A stretch of DNA of 9,758 nucleotides from an uncultured Chlamydiae bacterium (lineage in GTDB: Bacteria > Chlamydiota > Chlamydiia > Chlamydiales > SM23-39). Position 1 is the stretch's first letter. The number at the start of each line of letters is the position of its first letter. Made by a program: the position numbers and the translations under genes. The stretch lies in NCBI GenBank assembly GCA_903909295.1, contig CAIVVG010000188.1:1-9758 (forward strand). The letters run 5' to 3'. This document shows, one piece after another, positions 1-6,249 of this stretch. The notes below the pieces were generated by a model. That model did not search any database, was not told the origin of the DNA, and saw only the letters and a program-made list of their open reading frames with translations.

Positions 1-356
1 CTCTTAAAAAATTAAACCTTTCTGAATGGGATCAACTCACCGACGCAGGGCTTGCCCATTTGAGTACATTGCCTCTTGAAGAATTAGATCTCAGTGAGTG
101 TCGCGAAATTACCGATACTGGGCTTGTGCACTTGAGCTCATTGCCTCTTAAAAAGTTAAATCTTTCTACATGCACTCGACTCACCGATGCAGGGCTTGCC
201 CATTTGAGTACATTGCCTCTTGAAGAATTAGATCTCACGGATTGTCGCGAAATTACCAGTCCTGGGCTTGTCCACTTGAGCTCATTGCCGCTTATAGATC
301 TCAACCTGACAAGATGTTTACAGATAAATAGATTGGGGCTCCACCATTTGCGTACA
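1..356 (+). repeat. Tandem 72-bp LRR-coding repeats in a 144-bp alternating A/B pattern
   Basis: Units begin at 69, 141, 213 and 285, each exactly 72 bp, with a partial unit at 1-68. They alternate between type B (KKLNLS...LTDAGLAHLST) and type A (EELDLS...CREIT..GLVHLSS). The two A units (69-140 and 213-284) differ at 7 of 72 positions. The partial B unit 1-68 and its counterpart 145-212 differ at about 9 of 68. Similarity decays in later units. This indicates fairly recent duplication of a two-repeat block, with most differences at the residues just after the LxL strand and at the turn. Confidence 0.8.
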
Positions 357-695
357 CTCCCGCTTCGCAAATTGAATCTTTGTGCGTGTCCGAAAATTCC
401 CGATATAGCGCTCTCTTATTTAAGCCGTAGCCTTCAGGTGCTAGACCTTAGTTACTGCAATCAATTCACCGATGGAGGGGTCGCGTGTCTAAGTATACTA
501 TCTCTTCAAAAACTAAATCTTAGTGGTTGCAAAAAAATCACCGATGCAGCACTTTCTTATTTAGCCTTACTGCCTCTTCAGGAACTATCCCTGTATCAAT
601 GCCGCAAAAGCAAACTCACCGATGCGGGAATCCAGAAATTTAAAGAATCTCATGCAGACAAACGGCCCGAAATGAACCTCAGCGTGCATCATTAG
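1..695 (+). CDS. Leucine-rich repeat protein, cysteine-containing LRR type (5' truncated)
   Basis: The reading frame is already open at the window edge (first full codon at base 3) and ends at TAG 693-695, so about 230 C-terminal residues are visible. The first M/TTG at base 60 lies inside a repeat and is not a credible start. The protein is almost entirely 24-residue repeats with the pattern LPLxxLxLSxCxxITDxGLxxLSx, about nine to ten units, one of them 23 residues. This matches the cysteine-containing LRR class (AMN1/F-box-LRR style). After the last repeat there is a short charged tail ending in HH. LRRs of this class form a curved solenoid that binds proteins. In amoeba-associated chlamydiae such proteins are often fused to F-box or BTB domains and are suspected host-interacting effectors. 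Any such domain here would lie upstream of the window, so that role is inference. No membrane segment is seen. Confidence 0.85.
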   Translation, partial: LKKLNLSEWDQLTDAGLAHLSTLPLEELDLSECREITDTGLVHLSSLPLKKLNLSTCTRLTDAGLAHLSTLPLEELDLTDCREITSPGLVHLSSLPLIDLNLTRCLQINRLGLHHLRTLPLRKLNLCACPKIPDIALSYLSRSLQVLDLSYCNQFTDGGVACLSILSLQKLNLSGCKKITDAALSYLALLPLQELSLYQCRKSKLTDAGIQKFKESHADKRPEMNLSVHH

Positions 696-890
696 TTTTG
701 ACTGGAGTTATCATTGCTTTTAAGCAAAAAGAACACCCTCTTCGAACTTGAACTGGGCTCGAGCGCAAGCTTGGCCTTTCAAGGCCGAGTTAGCCGAGCT
801 ACTTGCCGCCCCCTGACAGTCGGAGCATCTTCTTGCTCCAGGAAGAAGTTCTTCAAAAGGAGATTCCTTGAGGGCTGTGGTGGAAGCTTT

Positions 891-919
891 TTGTCTTTTA
901 ACAGAGATCCCTTTACAAT
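891..919 (+). promoter_or_regulatory. Sigma70-like promoter for the methyltransferase-glmS operon
   Basis: A -35-like TTGTCT (891-896) and a -10-like TACAAT (914-919) are separated by 17 bp, matching consensus at 4/6 and 5/6 positions. A start point about 7 nt downstream would fall at or next to the ATG at 926. That agrees with the absence of a usable Shine-Dalgarno sequence (the only purine run, AAAGGG, abuts the ATG) and suggests a leaderless mRNA. The sequence match is seen; the activity is inferred. Confidence 0.5.
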
Positions 920-927
920 AAAGGGAT
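907..927 (+). promoter_or_regulatory. Perfect 8-bp inverted repeat around the -10 box and start codon
   Basis: ATCCCTTT (907-914) and AAAGGGAT (920-927) form a perfect dyad around the 5-nt spacer ACAAT, which is most of the -10 element. The right arm includes the first two bases of the ATG at 926. It could be an operator read as DNA, or, if transcription starts further upstream, an RNA hairpin hiding the start codon. It is too short to decide. Confidence 0.4.
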
Positions 928-1660
928 GGCATGGGATCAATCCGAACCTTGGTACACCGATTGCGTTGGCGATAAGGGTCACTACTATCACCAAAGCCTC
1001 ATCTTTCCCCATCTGCTCAAATGGCTCAAAGGGGCCCACTCCCTCCTAGATGTAGGGTGTGGTCAGGGTGTCCTTGCTCGCCAAGTCCCTCCCTCTGTTC
1101 ACTACTGCGGGATCGATGTCACCGAGCCGCTCATTTTAGCCGCTCGGAAGCTGACGATGAGCCCCAACGCTTCCTTCTTCGTGGCTGATGCAGAAAAAGA
1201 GTACCCAGTAGAGAAGAAGGATTTCGATGCGGTTTGCTTCATCCTCTGTTTACAAAACATGGAACATCCGGAAGAAGCCATTAAGCGGGCCGCTTCCCAC
1301 TTAAAGAAGGGTGGCAAGCTCATCATCGTCCTCAATCACCCTTCTTTTCGCATCCCGAGACAAAGCGGTTGGGGTAATGAGGAACACCTTCAATACCGCA
1401 AGGTCAATGTCTACATGACTCCTCAAAAGATTCCGATTCAGACACATCCGAGCAGAGGGAAAGATTCTCCCGTAACTTTCAGCTACCATTATCCCCTCTC
1501 TGCTTATGTGGGTTGGCTCGCTGCGGCGGGCTGCTCGGTGGTTCACATGGAAGAGTGGTGCTCCGATAAAAAAAGTCAGGGCTCTCAGGCCAAAAAAGAA
1601 GATCGTGCGCGCAAAGAAATCCCCCTCTTTTTGGGGCTTGTCGCTAGGAAGGGAGTGTAA
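926..1660 (+). CDS. Class I SAM-dependent methyltransferase (Methyltransf_11/25 type), substrate unknown
   Basis: A 244-residue protein with a complete Rossmann methyltransferase fold. Motif I is LLDVGCGQG (DxGxGxG at residues 42-48), the acidic end of strand 2 is in CGID (D64), and VADAE near residue 90 and the FDAVCFILCLQNMEHPEEA stretch are the motif II/III region. LKKGGKLIIVLNHP (residues 127-140) is the usual post-motif segment, followed by HPSFRIPRQSGW. The N-terminal WYxDCVGDKGHYYHQ block is typical of a broadly distributed family of unassigned methyltransferases. An in-frame TAA at 899-901 makes ATG 926 the only sensible start. It lacks a Shine-Dalgarno sequence and may be translated from a leaderless transcript. 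The stop is 1 nt before glmS, so the two are co-transcribed. The C-terminus is lysine-rich. The substrate cannot be read from sequence; small molecule, quinone or RNA are all possible. Confidence 0.85.
   Translation: MAWDQSEPWYTDCVGDKGHYYHQSLIFPHLLKWLKGAHSLLDVGCGQGVLARQVPPSVHYCGIDVTEPLILAARKLTMSPNASFFVADAEKEYPVEKKDFDAVCFILCLQNMEHPEEAIKRAASHLKKGGKLIIVLNHPSFRIPRQSGWGNEEHLQYRKVNVYMTPQKIPIQTHPSRGKDSPVTFSYHYPLSAYVGWLAAAGCSVVHMEEWCSDKKSQGSQAKKEDRARKEIPLFLGLVARKGV
1646..1655 (+). promoter_or_regulatory. Ribosome binding site of glmS
   Basis: The purine run AGGAAGGGAG lies 6 nt upstream of ATG 1662, inside the last codons of the methyltransferase gene. It supports the internal ATG over the longer frame that runs back to 1506. 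Confidence 0.7.
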
Positions 1661-1661
1661 T

Positions 1662-3464
1662 ATGTGCGGAATTTTTGGTTATTTAGGGCAGCAAGACGCG
1701 CTCACCTTGTGTCTGCAAGGATTGGAGCGGCTCGAATACCGCGGTTATGACTCGACGGGCGTTGCCGGCATCACCTCAAAGGGGAAGATCGCTCTTTGCA
1801 AGGAAGCGGGGAAGTTGAGCGAACTGAAAAAGAAGCTCAAACTAAAAAAACTTGAAATTGCCATCGCACACACCCGCTGGGCAACTCACGGCAAGGTGAC
1901 CACGGTCAATGCCCATCCCCACCTCGATACGGCAAAAAATATCGCTCTTGTTCACAACGGCATTATCGAAAACTACATCCCGCTCCGCGATCAGCTAAAA
2001 AAGAAGGGGATCCCCTTCCTCTCAGAGACCGATTCTGAGGTGATTGTCCAGTTGATCGCCGACTCCTATGAGGGAGATCTCCTGAAAGCCGTTTGCCAAA
2101 CGCTCCACCTATTGAAAGGGGCTTTTGCGATCGCAGTGATTCACAGCGACCACCCCGACGAGATCATTGCCGCGAGCCGCGAGTGTCCCCTCTCGATCGG
2201 CGTCGCAGATGGAGCGACAGAGACCATCATCTCGTCTGATCCCAATGCCTTCTTGGGAGCCAATTGGAACGTCCTCTTCTTGCGCAGCGGAGAGATCGCC
2301 CGAGCCAAAAAAGGGAGCGTAGAGATTTTTGATCTCGATCTAAAACCGCTGCAGAAAAAAACAGAGCGGATGATCAATGATACGCCGCCCCCCTCTAAAG
2401 AGGGCTTCCCCCACTTCATGCTCAAAGAGATCTTTGAACAACCCTCCACCATCCAAAAAGCGCTCTTCGGCAGAGAACATGCACTCGAGCTCAAGGGACT
2501 TTCTGACGAAGATTTGAAAAACAAATCCCAAGTTTGGTTCATCGGCTGCGGCACCTCGTATCACGCAGGGCTTTTAGGTTCTATGCTCCTAGAGGAATTT
2601 GCCCACATCCCCTCTCATGCAGAAATTGCCTCTGAAGTGCGCTACCGAGTCCCCATCTTTTCCAAAGACACCCTCGTAGTGGCCATCAGCCAATCGGGAG
2701 AGACAGCCGATACCCTTTCCGCCGTCAGAGAAGCCAAAGCACACGGCTGCCAAGTCTTGGGCATCTGCAATGTGACCAACTCCACCCTGACCCGCGAAGT
2801 CGACGGAGCCATTTTCCTCAAAGCCGGCCCCGAAGTGAGCGTCTGCTCTACCAAAGCCTTTACCTCCCAGCTCACCGTCGTCACCCTGCTTGCCATCTAC
2901 TTAGCTCGTCTGCGCGGAAATCCTGCAGAGCCCCTGTTAGCCGCTCTCAAAAAAATCCCCGAACAAGTGGCTGAAGTGCTCAAACTCGCTCCCCAAATTG
3001 AGCAAATCGCCAAAAAATACAGCTCCTATAACAACTTCTTTTTTATGGGACGCAGATACATGTGGCCCACCTGCTTAGAGGCCGCCCTTAAACTCAAAGA
3101 AATCTCCTACGTCAATGCCGGAGGGTACCCCGCCGGAGAACTCAAACACGGCCCCATCGCCCTCTTGGACGCCCACTTCCCCGTAGCTGCCTTTTGCGCA
3201 AACGGACAGACCCGAGACAAAATCCTCAGCAACCTCATGGAAGTCAAGGCCCGCGGAGCCCCCGTCCTCGCCTTTGCCCCCGCCGACTTCTATGAAGTAG
3301 AAGCCATCGCAGACCATACGATCTGGCTCCCCGCCGTCATCGACCCCCTCGCCCCCTTTATCTCCACTGTAGCCGGACAACTCCTCGCCTACTTCATCGC
3401 CAAACAAAAAGGCTGCAACATCGATCAACCCCGCAACTTAGCCAAGTCGGTCACCGTTGAATAA
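1662..3464 (+). CDS. glmS: Glutamine--fructose-6-phosphate aminotransferase (isomerizing)
   Basis: Makes glucosamine-6-phosphate from fructose-6-phosphate and glutamine in the cytosol, the first committed step to UDP-GlcNAc, peptidoglycan and lipid A. It has 600 residues, near the usual ~609. The start is fixed by the Ntn-type nucleophile: MCGIFGYLG puts Cys2 at the mature N-terminus, so the upstream frame extension is not used. The glutaminase domain (1 to ~235) has LEYRGYDS, HTRWATHG (69-76), VHNGIIEN (97-104) and SETDSE (121-126). Two SIS domains follow, with CGTS (296-299), SQSGET (343-348), KLKE (477-480), AGELKHGP (491-498) and the invariant tail DQPRNLAKSVTVE. K477, E480, H496 and K595 align with E. 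coli K485, E488, H504 and K603. One oddity is AGGYPAGE at 486-493, where homologues usually have AE(G/A)Y. It sits between the methyltransferase gene (1-nt gap) and the AsmA-like gene (8-nt overlap). No glmS ribozyme fits upstream. Confidence 0.97.
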   Translation: MCGIFGYLGQQDALTLCLQGLERLEYRGYDSTGVAGITSKGKIALCKEAGKLSELKKKLKLKKLEIAIAHTRWATHGKVTTVNAHPHLDTAKNIALVHNGIIENYIPLRDQLKKKGIPFLSETDSEVIVQLIADSYEGDLLKAVCQTLHLLKGAFAIAVIHSDHPDEIIAASRECPLSIGVADGATETIISSDPNAFLGANWNVLFLRSGEIARAKKGSVEIFDLDLKPLQKKTERMINDTPPPSKEGFPHFMLKEIFEQPSTIQKALFGREHALELKGLSDEDLKNKSQVWFIGCGTSYHAGLLGSMLLEEFAHIPSHAEIASEVRYRVPIFSKDTLVVAISQSGETADTLSAVREAKAHGCQVLGICNVTNSTLTREVDGAIFLKAGPEVSVCSTKAFTSQLTVVTLLAIYLARLRGNPAEPLLAALKKIPEQVAEVLKLAPQIEQIAKKYSSYNNFFFMGRRYMWPTCLEAALKLKEISYVNAGGYPAGELKHGPIALLDAHFPVAAFCANGQTRDKILSNLMEVKARGAPVLAFAPADFYEVEAIADHTIWLPAVIDPLAPFISTVAGQLLAYFIAKQKGCNIDQPRNLAKSVTVE

Positions 3465-4677
3465 GGGTTGGCTCTGGCTCCTTCTCTTAGCGCCCCTTAT
3501 CTTCTTGCCCCAAATCCTGTCCCTTCCCCCCTTTAAACCCTTGCTTCTGTCCAAGCTGGGACTCAAAGGAGAGCTCGAAGTAAAATCCATCCACCTCACC
3601 TGGTTCGGCCCCCAAACCGCCCAGCACGTCCTCTTTTCCAACCGAGATATCGAAGTGCGCATGGATGAATGGAGCTCCCCCCTCCCCCTCTGGTCCCTCT
3701 CCAAAACCAAAACCCTCTTCGGCATTAAAAACGGCGAAGTCATCTACCGCAACGCCACCATCGAACAGATCAACGGCCAGCTCAAAGGCGACCAGTTCAC
3801 CCTCTCAGGCATCACCCAAACAGGGCACATCCAAGTCCACGGCACCTATCAAAACAAACACTCCTTCCATCTCACCCTCGACATCACCGCCTTGCCCCTA
3901 ACAGAAGAGCGGCTCGCCACCCTCCTAGGCCCCCAAGTCAACACCCAAGGAACCATCACCCCTACAGAAGTTTCTTTAGCCATCCAAACTCCCCGCGCCT
4001 CCACTCAACTTCAAGGAACTCTTCATGAAGGGGGCATTACCCTGCAAAAACCCCTCATCATCCGCTGGAGCCCCCCCTTCCTCGCCTCCAACACCAAAAC
4101 CCTTTTAACCATTGCTCCTCAAGGGTTCTTCTGCCCAATCCCCTTTTCCTTAAACCAACTCACAATAGGCTCCGCCATCCTCGACGCCGGTAAGATCCAA
4201 TGCAGAAGCGAAGGCTCCTTAAACACCCTCCTCAACTTCGCCAAACTCCAGTACCGCTCAGCCGTCGACGTGTGGCTCACCCCCATTTTATTTCGCACCG
4301 ATGGAAAAACGGTAGAAGTCGAGCGCGCCGATGCACTGATTGCAAATACCCTCCACGTCTGCGGCTGGGGAACCATCGACCTCGTCAAAGAGAAATACAA
4401 TCTCATTTTAGGGATTACCGCCGACGCCTTGAGACAAGTATTCGGCATCCAAGGGCTCCCCGAAGACTACGTCCTCCGCATCCCTGTAAAAGGCCCCTTA
4501 AGTAACCCCACCCTCGTCACAGGCCCCGCCACCGCGCGAATCGCCACGCTTATTGCAGCACAAATCGCCCCCCAAGGAAAAAAGATCGGCATAGCCAAAG
4601 GGATCCTGAACATCCTCTCCCACGTAAAAGAGGACGAGAGCGCCCCGCCCCCTAAACGCCCCTTTCCTTGGGAATAA
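3457..4677 (+). CDS. AsmA-like membrane-anchored envelope protein (function unproven)
   Basis: A 406-residue protein with one hydrophobic N-terminal segment (about residues 4-22, GWLWLLLLAPLIFLPQIL). A long stretch rich in alternating beta pattern follows, then a helical C-terminal part and a proline-rich tail ending PFPWE. The block after the anchor (KLGLKGELEVKSIHLTWFGPQ) and the C-terminal GLPEDYVLRIPVKGPLSNPTL look like AsmA/YhdP-type proteins. These anchor in the inner membrane and extend a beta-rich groove into the periplasm, with roles in phospholipid transport or outer-membrane assembly. Family membership is inferred from pattern, and a narrow chlamydial hypothetical family is also possible. 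TTG 3457 is the only start that keeps the anchor; it overlaps the glmS stop by 8 nt, so translation is probably coupled. Codon use is strongly C-ending (CCC, CTC, ACC, ATC), more so than in the genes upstream. Linkage to glmS fits an envelope role. Confidence 0.7.
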   Translation: MNKGWLWLLLLAPLIFLPQILSLPPFKPLLLSKLGLKGELEVKSIHLTWFGPQTAQHVLFSNRDIEVRMDEWSSPLPLWSLSKTKTLFGIKNGEVIYRNATIEQINGQLKGDQFTLSGITQTGHIQVHGTYQNKHSFHLTLDITALPLTEERLATLLGPQVNTQGTITPTEVSLAIQTPRASTQLQGTLHEGGITLQKPLIIRWSPPFLASNTKTLLTIAPQGFFCPIPFSLNQLTIGSAILDAGKIQCRSEGSLNTLLNFAKLQYRSAVDVWLTPILFRTDGKTVEVERADALIANTLHVCGWGTIDLVKEKYNLILGITADALRQVFGIQGLPEDYVLRIPVKGPLSNPTLVTGPATARIATLIAAQIAPQGKKIGIAKGILNILSHVKEDESAPPPKRPFPWE

Positions 4678-4708
4678 TGAAAAGGTGGGAATCCTCTCGT
4701 TTCCCTAC

Positions 4709-4726
4709 TAACAGAAGAATCTGTTA
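4709..4726. terminator. Hairpin between convergent genes (weak terminator candidate)
   Basis: TAACAGA-AGAA-TCTGTTA is a perfect 7-bp stem with a 4-nt loop, placed 1 nt beyond the stop of the minus-strand ATPase gene and about 30 nt after the plus-strand stop. The arms CCTCT (4693-4697) and AGAGG (4730-4734) could extend it. No T-run follows on either strand, so it is not a classical intrinsic terminator. Confidence 0.3.
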
Positions 4727-4727
4727 A

Positions 4728-6155
4728 CTAGAGGCGGTCCCTTAGTAGCTCAGACAGGTCGATGATGCGAGCAAAGTAGCCGCTATCGACCACTTCTTCC
4801 GAGACGCCGTTGACGTGGATCAGCACGGGGCGGCAGGAGAATCCTCGGGGAAGTTTTAGGCGACGGAGCTTTTCTGCCACCTCTTCAATCACTTCTGTCC
4901 CCACCACCCCTTGCCGAAATTTGACTTCGCACGCATAGAGGAAGGAAAACCGGGTTTGAATGAGGTAATCGATCTGACATCCTCGTCTGCGGGCCCCCGC
5001 TGTCTGAAAATAGGTATTGGCGATCAGCACATCTTCCGGCGAGATCCCTAGAATTTTGCACACGAGAGGTCCATTGTTCACGACCAAGTTCTCAAACTGT
5101 ACTCCCATAATAGAGAGCCACCCTTGAGGCAACCGCTGCAACTGGGCGCTTTCAATTTGCTCTTTGTGGGGGAGGATGTGTTTGAGGTAAAACCTCAAAT
5201 AATTATCTTTGATGCGGTATCGGCTAGATTCCAGCCGCTTCCCCGTCGTAAAGGACCAGGTGTAATCGCGCGCCAAAAAACCGGACTCCATTAAGTCATT
5301 AAGAGCTTTGCTCAGATCTCCGCCTCTCGATCTATCCAGTTTTTCAGCGAGCTCTGTTGTGGACAAGGGGGAGTCGATCAGATTCTCGACAATTTGCTTA
5401 TAAAAGAGCCCCTGTTTTTGGAATAGGTCATGAAAAATCTGATCGAATTCATTAAAGAGCAACCCCTCTGGATCAAAGCACAGACGTTGAAGATTTGCTT
5501 CCGCAGATAGGTCTGGGAGGAGTTCTTCTAAATAACGGGGAATCCCTCCAGTCACTGATAAGATCTTAAATTTCTCATAGGCCGAGGTAGTCCCTGACCT
5601 GCCCTCCCAAAACAAGTTGCATTCGGGCAATGAGAGCTCCTTTAGCAAGAGACGGAGAGAGACGCGGCCAAAAAATCCGGTACTGCTGAGAATATTCTTG
5701 CTGATCCACGCGGAATTGGACCCAGAGAGGATCATTACCAATTGAGGATTGTGCTTAAAATAGCGATCCCACGCAGTTTTTAACTTCGGGAGAAATGTAG
5801 GATCGTGTGAACCCATCCAAGTGATTTCATCGAGGACAATGAGCACACGTCCTGTTTTACACTCCTGTGCCAAATCGTAGAGCATATTGCCCCAGTCGTC
5901 GCTGCGATAGATCGGCAATCGGTACTCCTGAAGTTGCCGCAAGAACTCCTCTCGCTGTGCAACTGCCGTCACTTCTGGCTCTGGAGGGATCCCCGACAAG
6001 ATGTACGCTCGGCTAAAAGAGGAAGCGAACTCTTCAGCCAAGCGGCTCTTGCCAACCCGCCGTCGTCCCCGAATCACAACCAAACTCGAACTCTTCTTTC
6101 GAAGTAGCCCCTTCAGTGACTCGAGTTCCTTTTTCCTGCCAATGAATTTTGCCAT
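4728..6155 (-). CDS. Archaeal-type ATPase/DUF234 family protein (STAND-like AAA+ NTPase with PD-(D/E)XK-like C-terminus)
   Basis: A 475-residue protein with a full ATPase core. Walker A is GRRRVGKS (30-37), Walker B is LIVLDE (105-110), there is a sensor-like ILSGSN (142-147), and the family motif GGIPRYLEE follows near 205. A winged helix comes next (about 255-310, STTELAEKLDRSRGGDLSKALNDLMESGFL), then the DUF234 region. There, QID (D396) followed by CEVKF (E410, K412) matches the D...ExK pattern of the PD-(D/E)XK nuclease fold. Members of this family are numerous in archaea and scattered in bacteria, are usually found singly, and have no firmly assigned role. DNA binding plus nuclease-like residues make a mobile-element, defence or regulatory function possible, but this is inference. 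The ATG at 6155 has an AAGGA 3-4 nt upstream, slightly close. The upstream region carries two large dyads. The gene converges on the glmS operon and appears monocistronic. Confidence 0.85.
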   Translation of the reverse strand: MAKFIGRKKELESLKGLLRKKSSSLVVIRGRRRVGKSRLAEEFASSFSRAYILSGIPPEPEVTAVAQREEFLRQLQEYRLPIYRSDDWGNMLYDLAQECKTGRVLIVLDEITWMGSHDPTFLPKLKTAWDRYFKHNPQLVMILSGSNSAWISKNILSSTGFFGRVSLRLLLKELSLPECNLFWEGRSGTTSAYEKFKILSVTGGIPRYLEELLPDLSAEANLQRLCFDPEGLLFNEFDQIFHDLFQKQGLFYKQIVENLIDSPLSTTELAEKLDRSRGGDLSKALNDLMESGFLARDYTWSFTTGKRLESSRYRIKDNYLRFYLKHILPHKEQIESAQLQRLPQGWLSIMGVQFENLVVNNGPLVCKILGISPEDVLIANTYFQTAGARRRGCQIDYLIQTRFSFLYACEVKFRQGVVGTEVIEEVAEKLRRLKLPRGFSCRPVLIHVNGVSEEVVDSGYFARIIDLSELLRDRL

Positions 6156-6166
6156 ACATCCTTACC

Positions 6167-6197
6167 CCCCCAAAATGGTAAATGCTGTTTTTGGGGG
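6167..6197. promoter_or_regulatory. Inverted repeat 1 upstream of the ATPase gene (C5A4/T4G5)
   Basis: CCCCCAAAA (6167-6175) and TTTTGGGGG (6189-6197) are perfect 9-bp arms around a 13-nt spacer, with two further C bases before the left arm. The arm nearest the gene ends about 11 nt from the ATPase start codon, so the dyad overlaps the 5' leader. It could be an operator, or an RNA hairpin in the leader limiting ribosome access. The dyad is seen; the role is inferred. Confidence 0.55.
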
Positions 6198-6219
6198 CGT
6201 TTTCAATAGTACAAAATCC

Positions 6220-6249
6220 CCCCAAAAAATGCAATTGCACTTTTTGGGG
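6220..6249. promoter_or_regulatory. Inverted repeat 2 upstream of the ATPase gene (30-bp palindrome)
   Basis: CCCCAAAAA (6220-6228), a central TGCAATTGCA (6230-6239) and TTTTTGGGG (6241-6249) give a 30-bp palindrome with a single mismatched pair (6229/6240). Its arms repeat those of the first dyad 52-53 bp away, about five helical turns, placing both on the same DNA face. On the minus strand a poor promoter match (TTGCAT, 18 bp, TACTAT) overlaps the inner palindrome half, so repression or autoregulation of the ATPase gene is plausible. Confidence 0.55.

Noticed and set aside
32..370. Minus-strand open frame of 112 codons opposite the LRR gene
   Set aside because: It is the complement of the 72-bp repeats; openness follows from the repeated LRR codons, and it shows no ribosome site or family pattern.
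696..925. tRNA-like reading of the minus strand around GGCCTTGAAAGGCC (773-786)
   Set aside because: The stem closes to a 2-4 nt loop instead of a 7-nt anticodon loop and no acceptor stem can be formed.
714..1049. Plus-strand open frame spanning the intergenic region and the methyltransferase start
   Set aside because: It overlaps the well-supported methyltransferase in another frame, has no recognisable protein pattern and starts in a small dyad without a ribosome site.
1506..1661. N-terminal extension of the GlmS frame
   Set aside because: GlmS needs Cys directly after the initiator Met; the extension overlaps the methyltransferase and lacks family similarity, while ATG 1662 has a good ribosome site.
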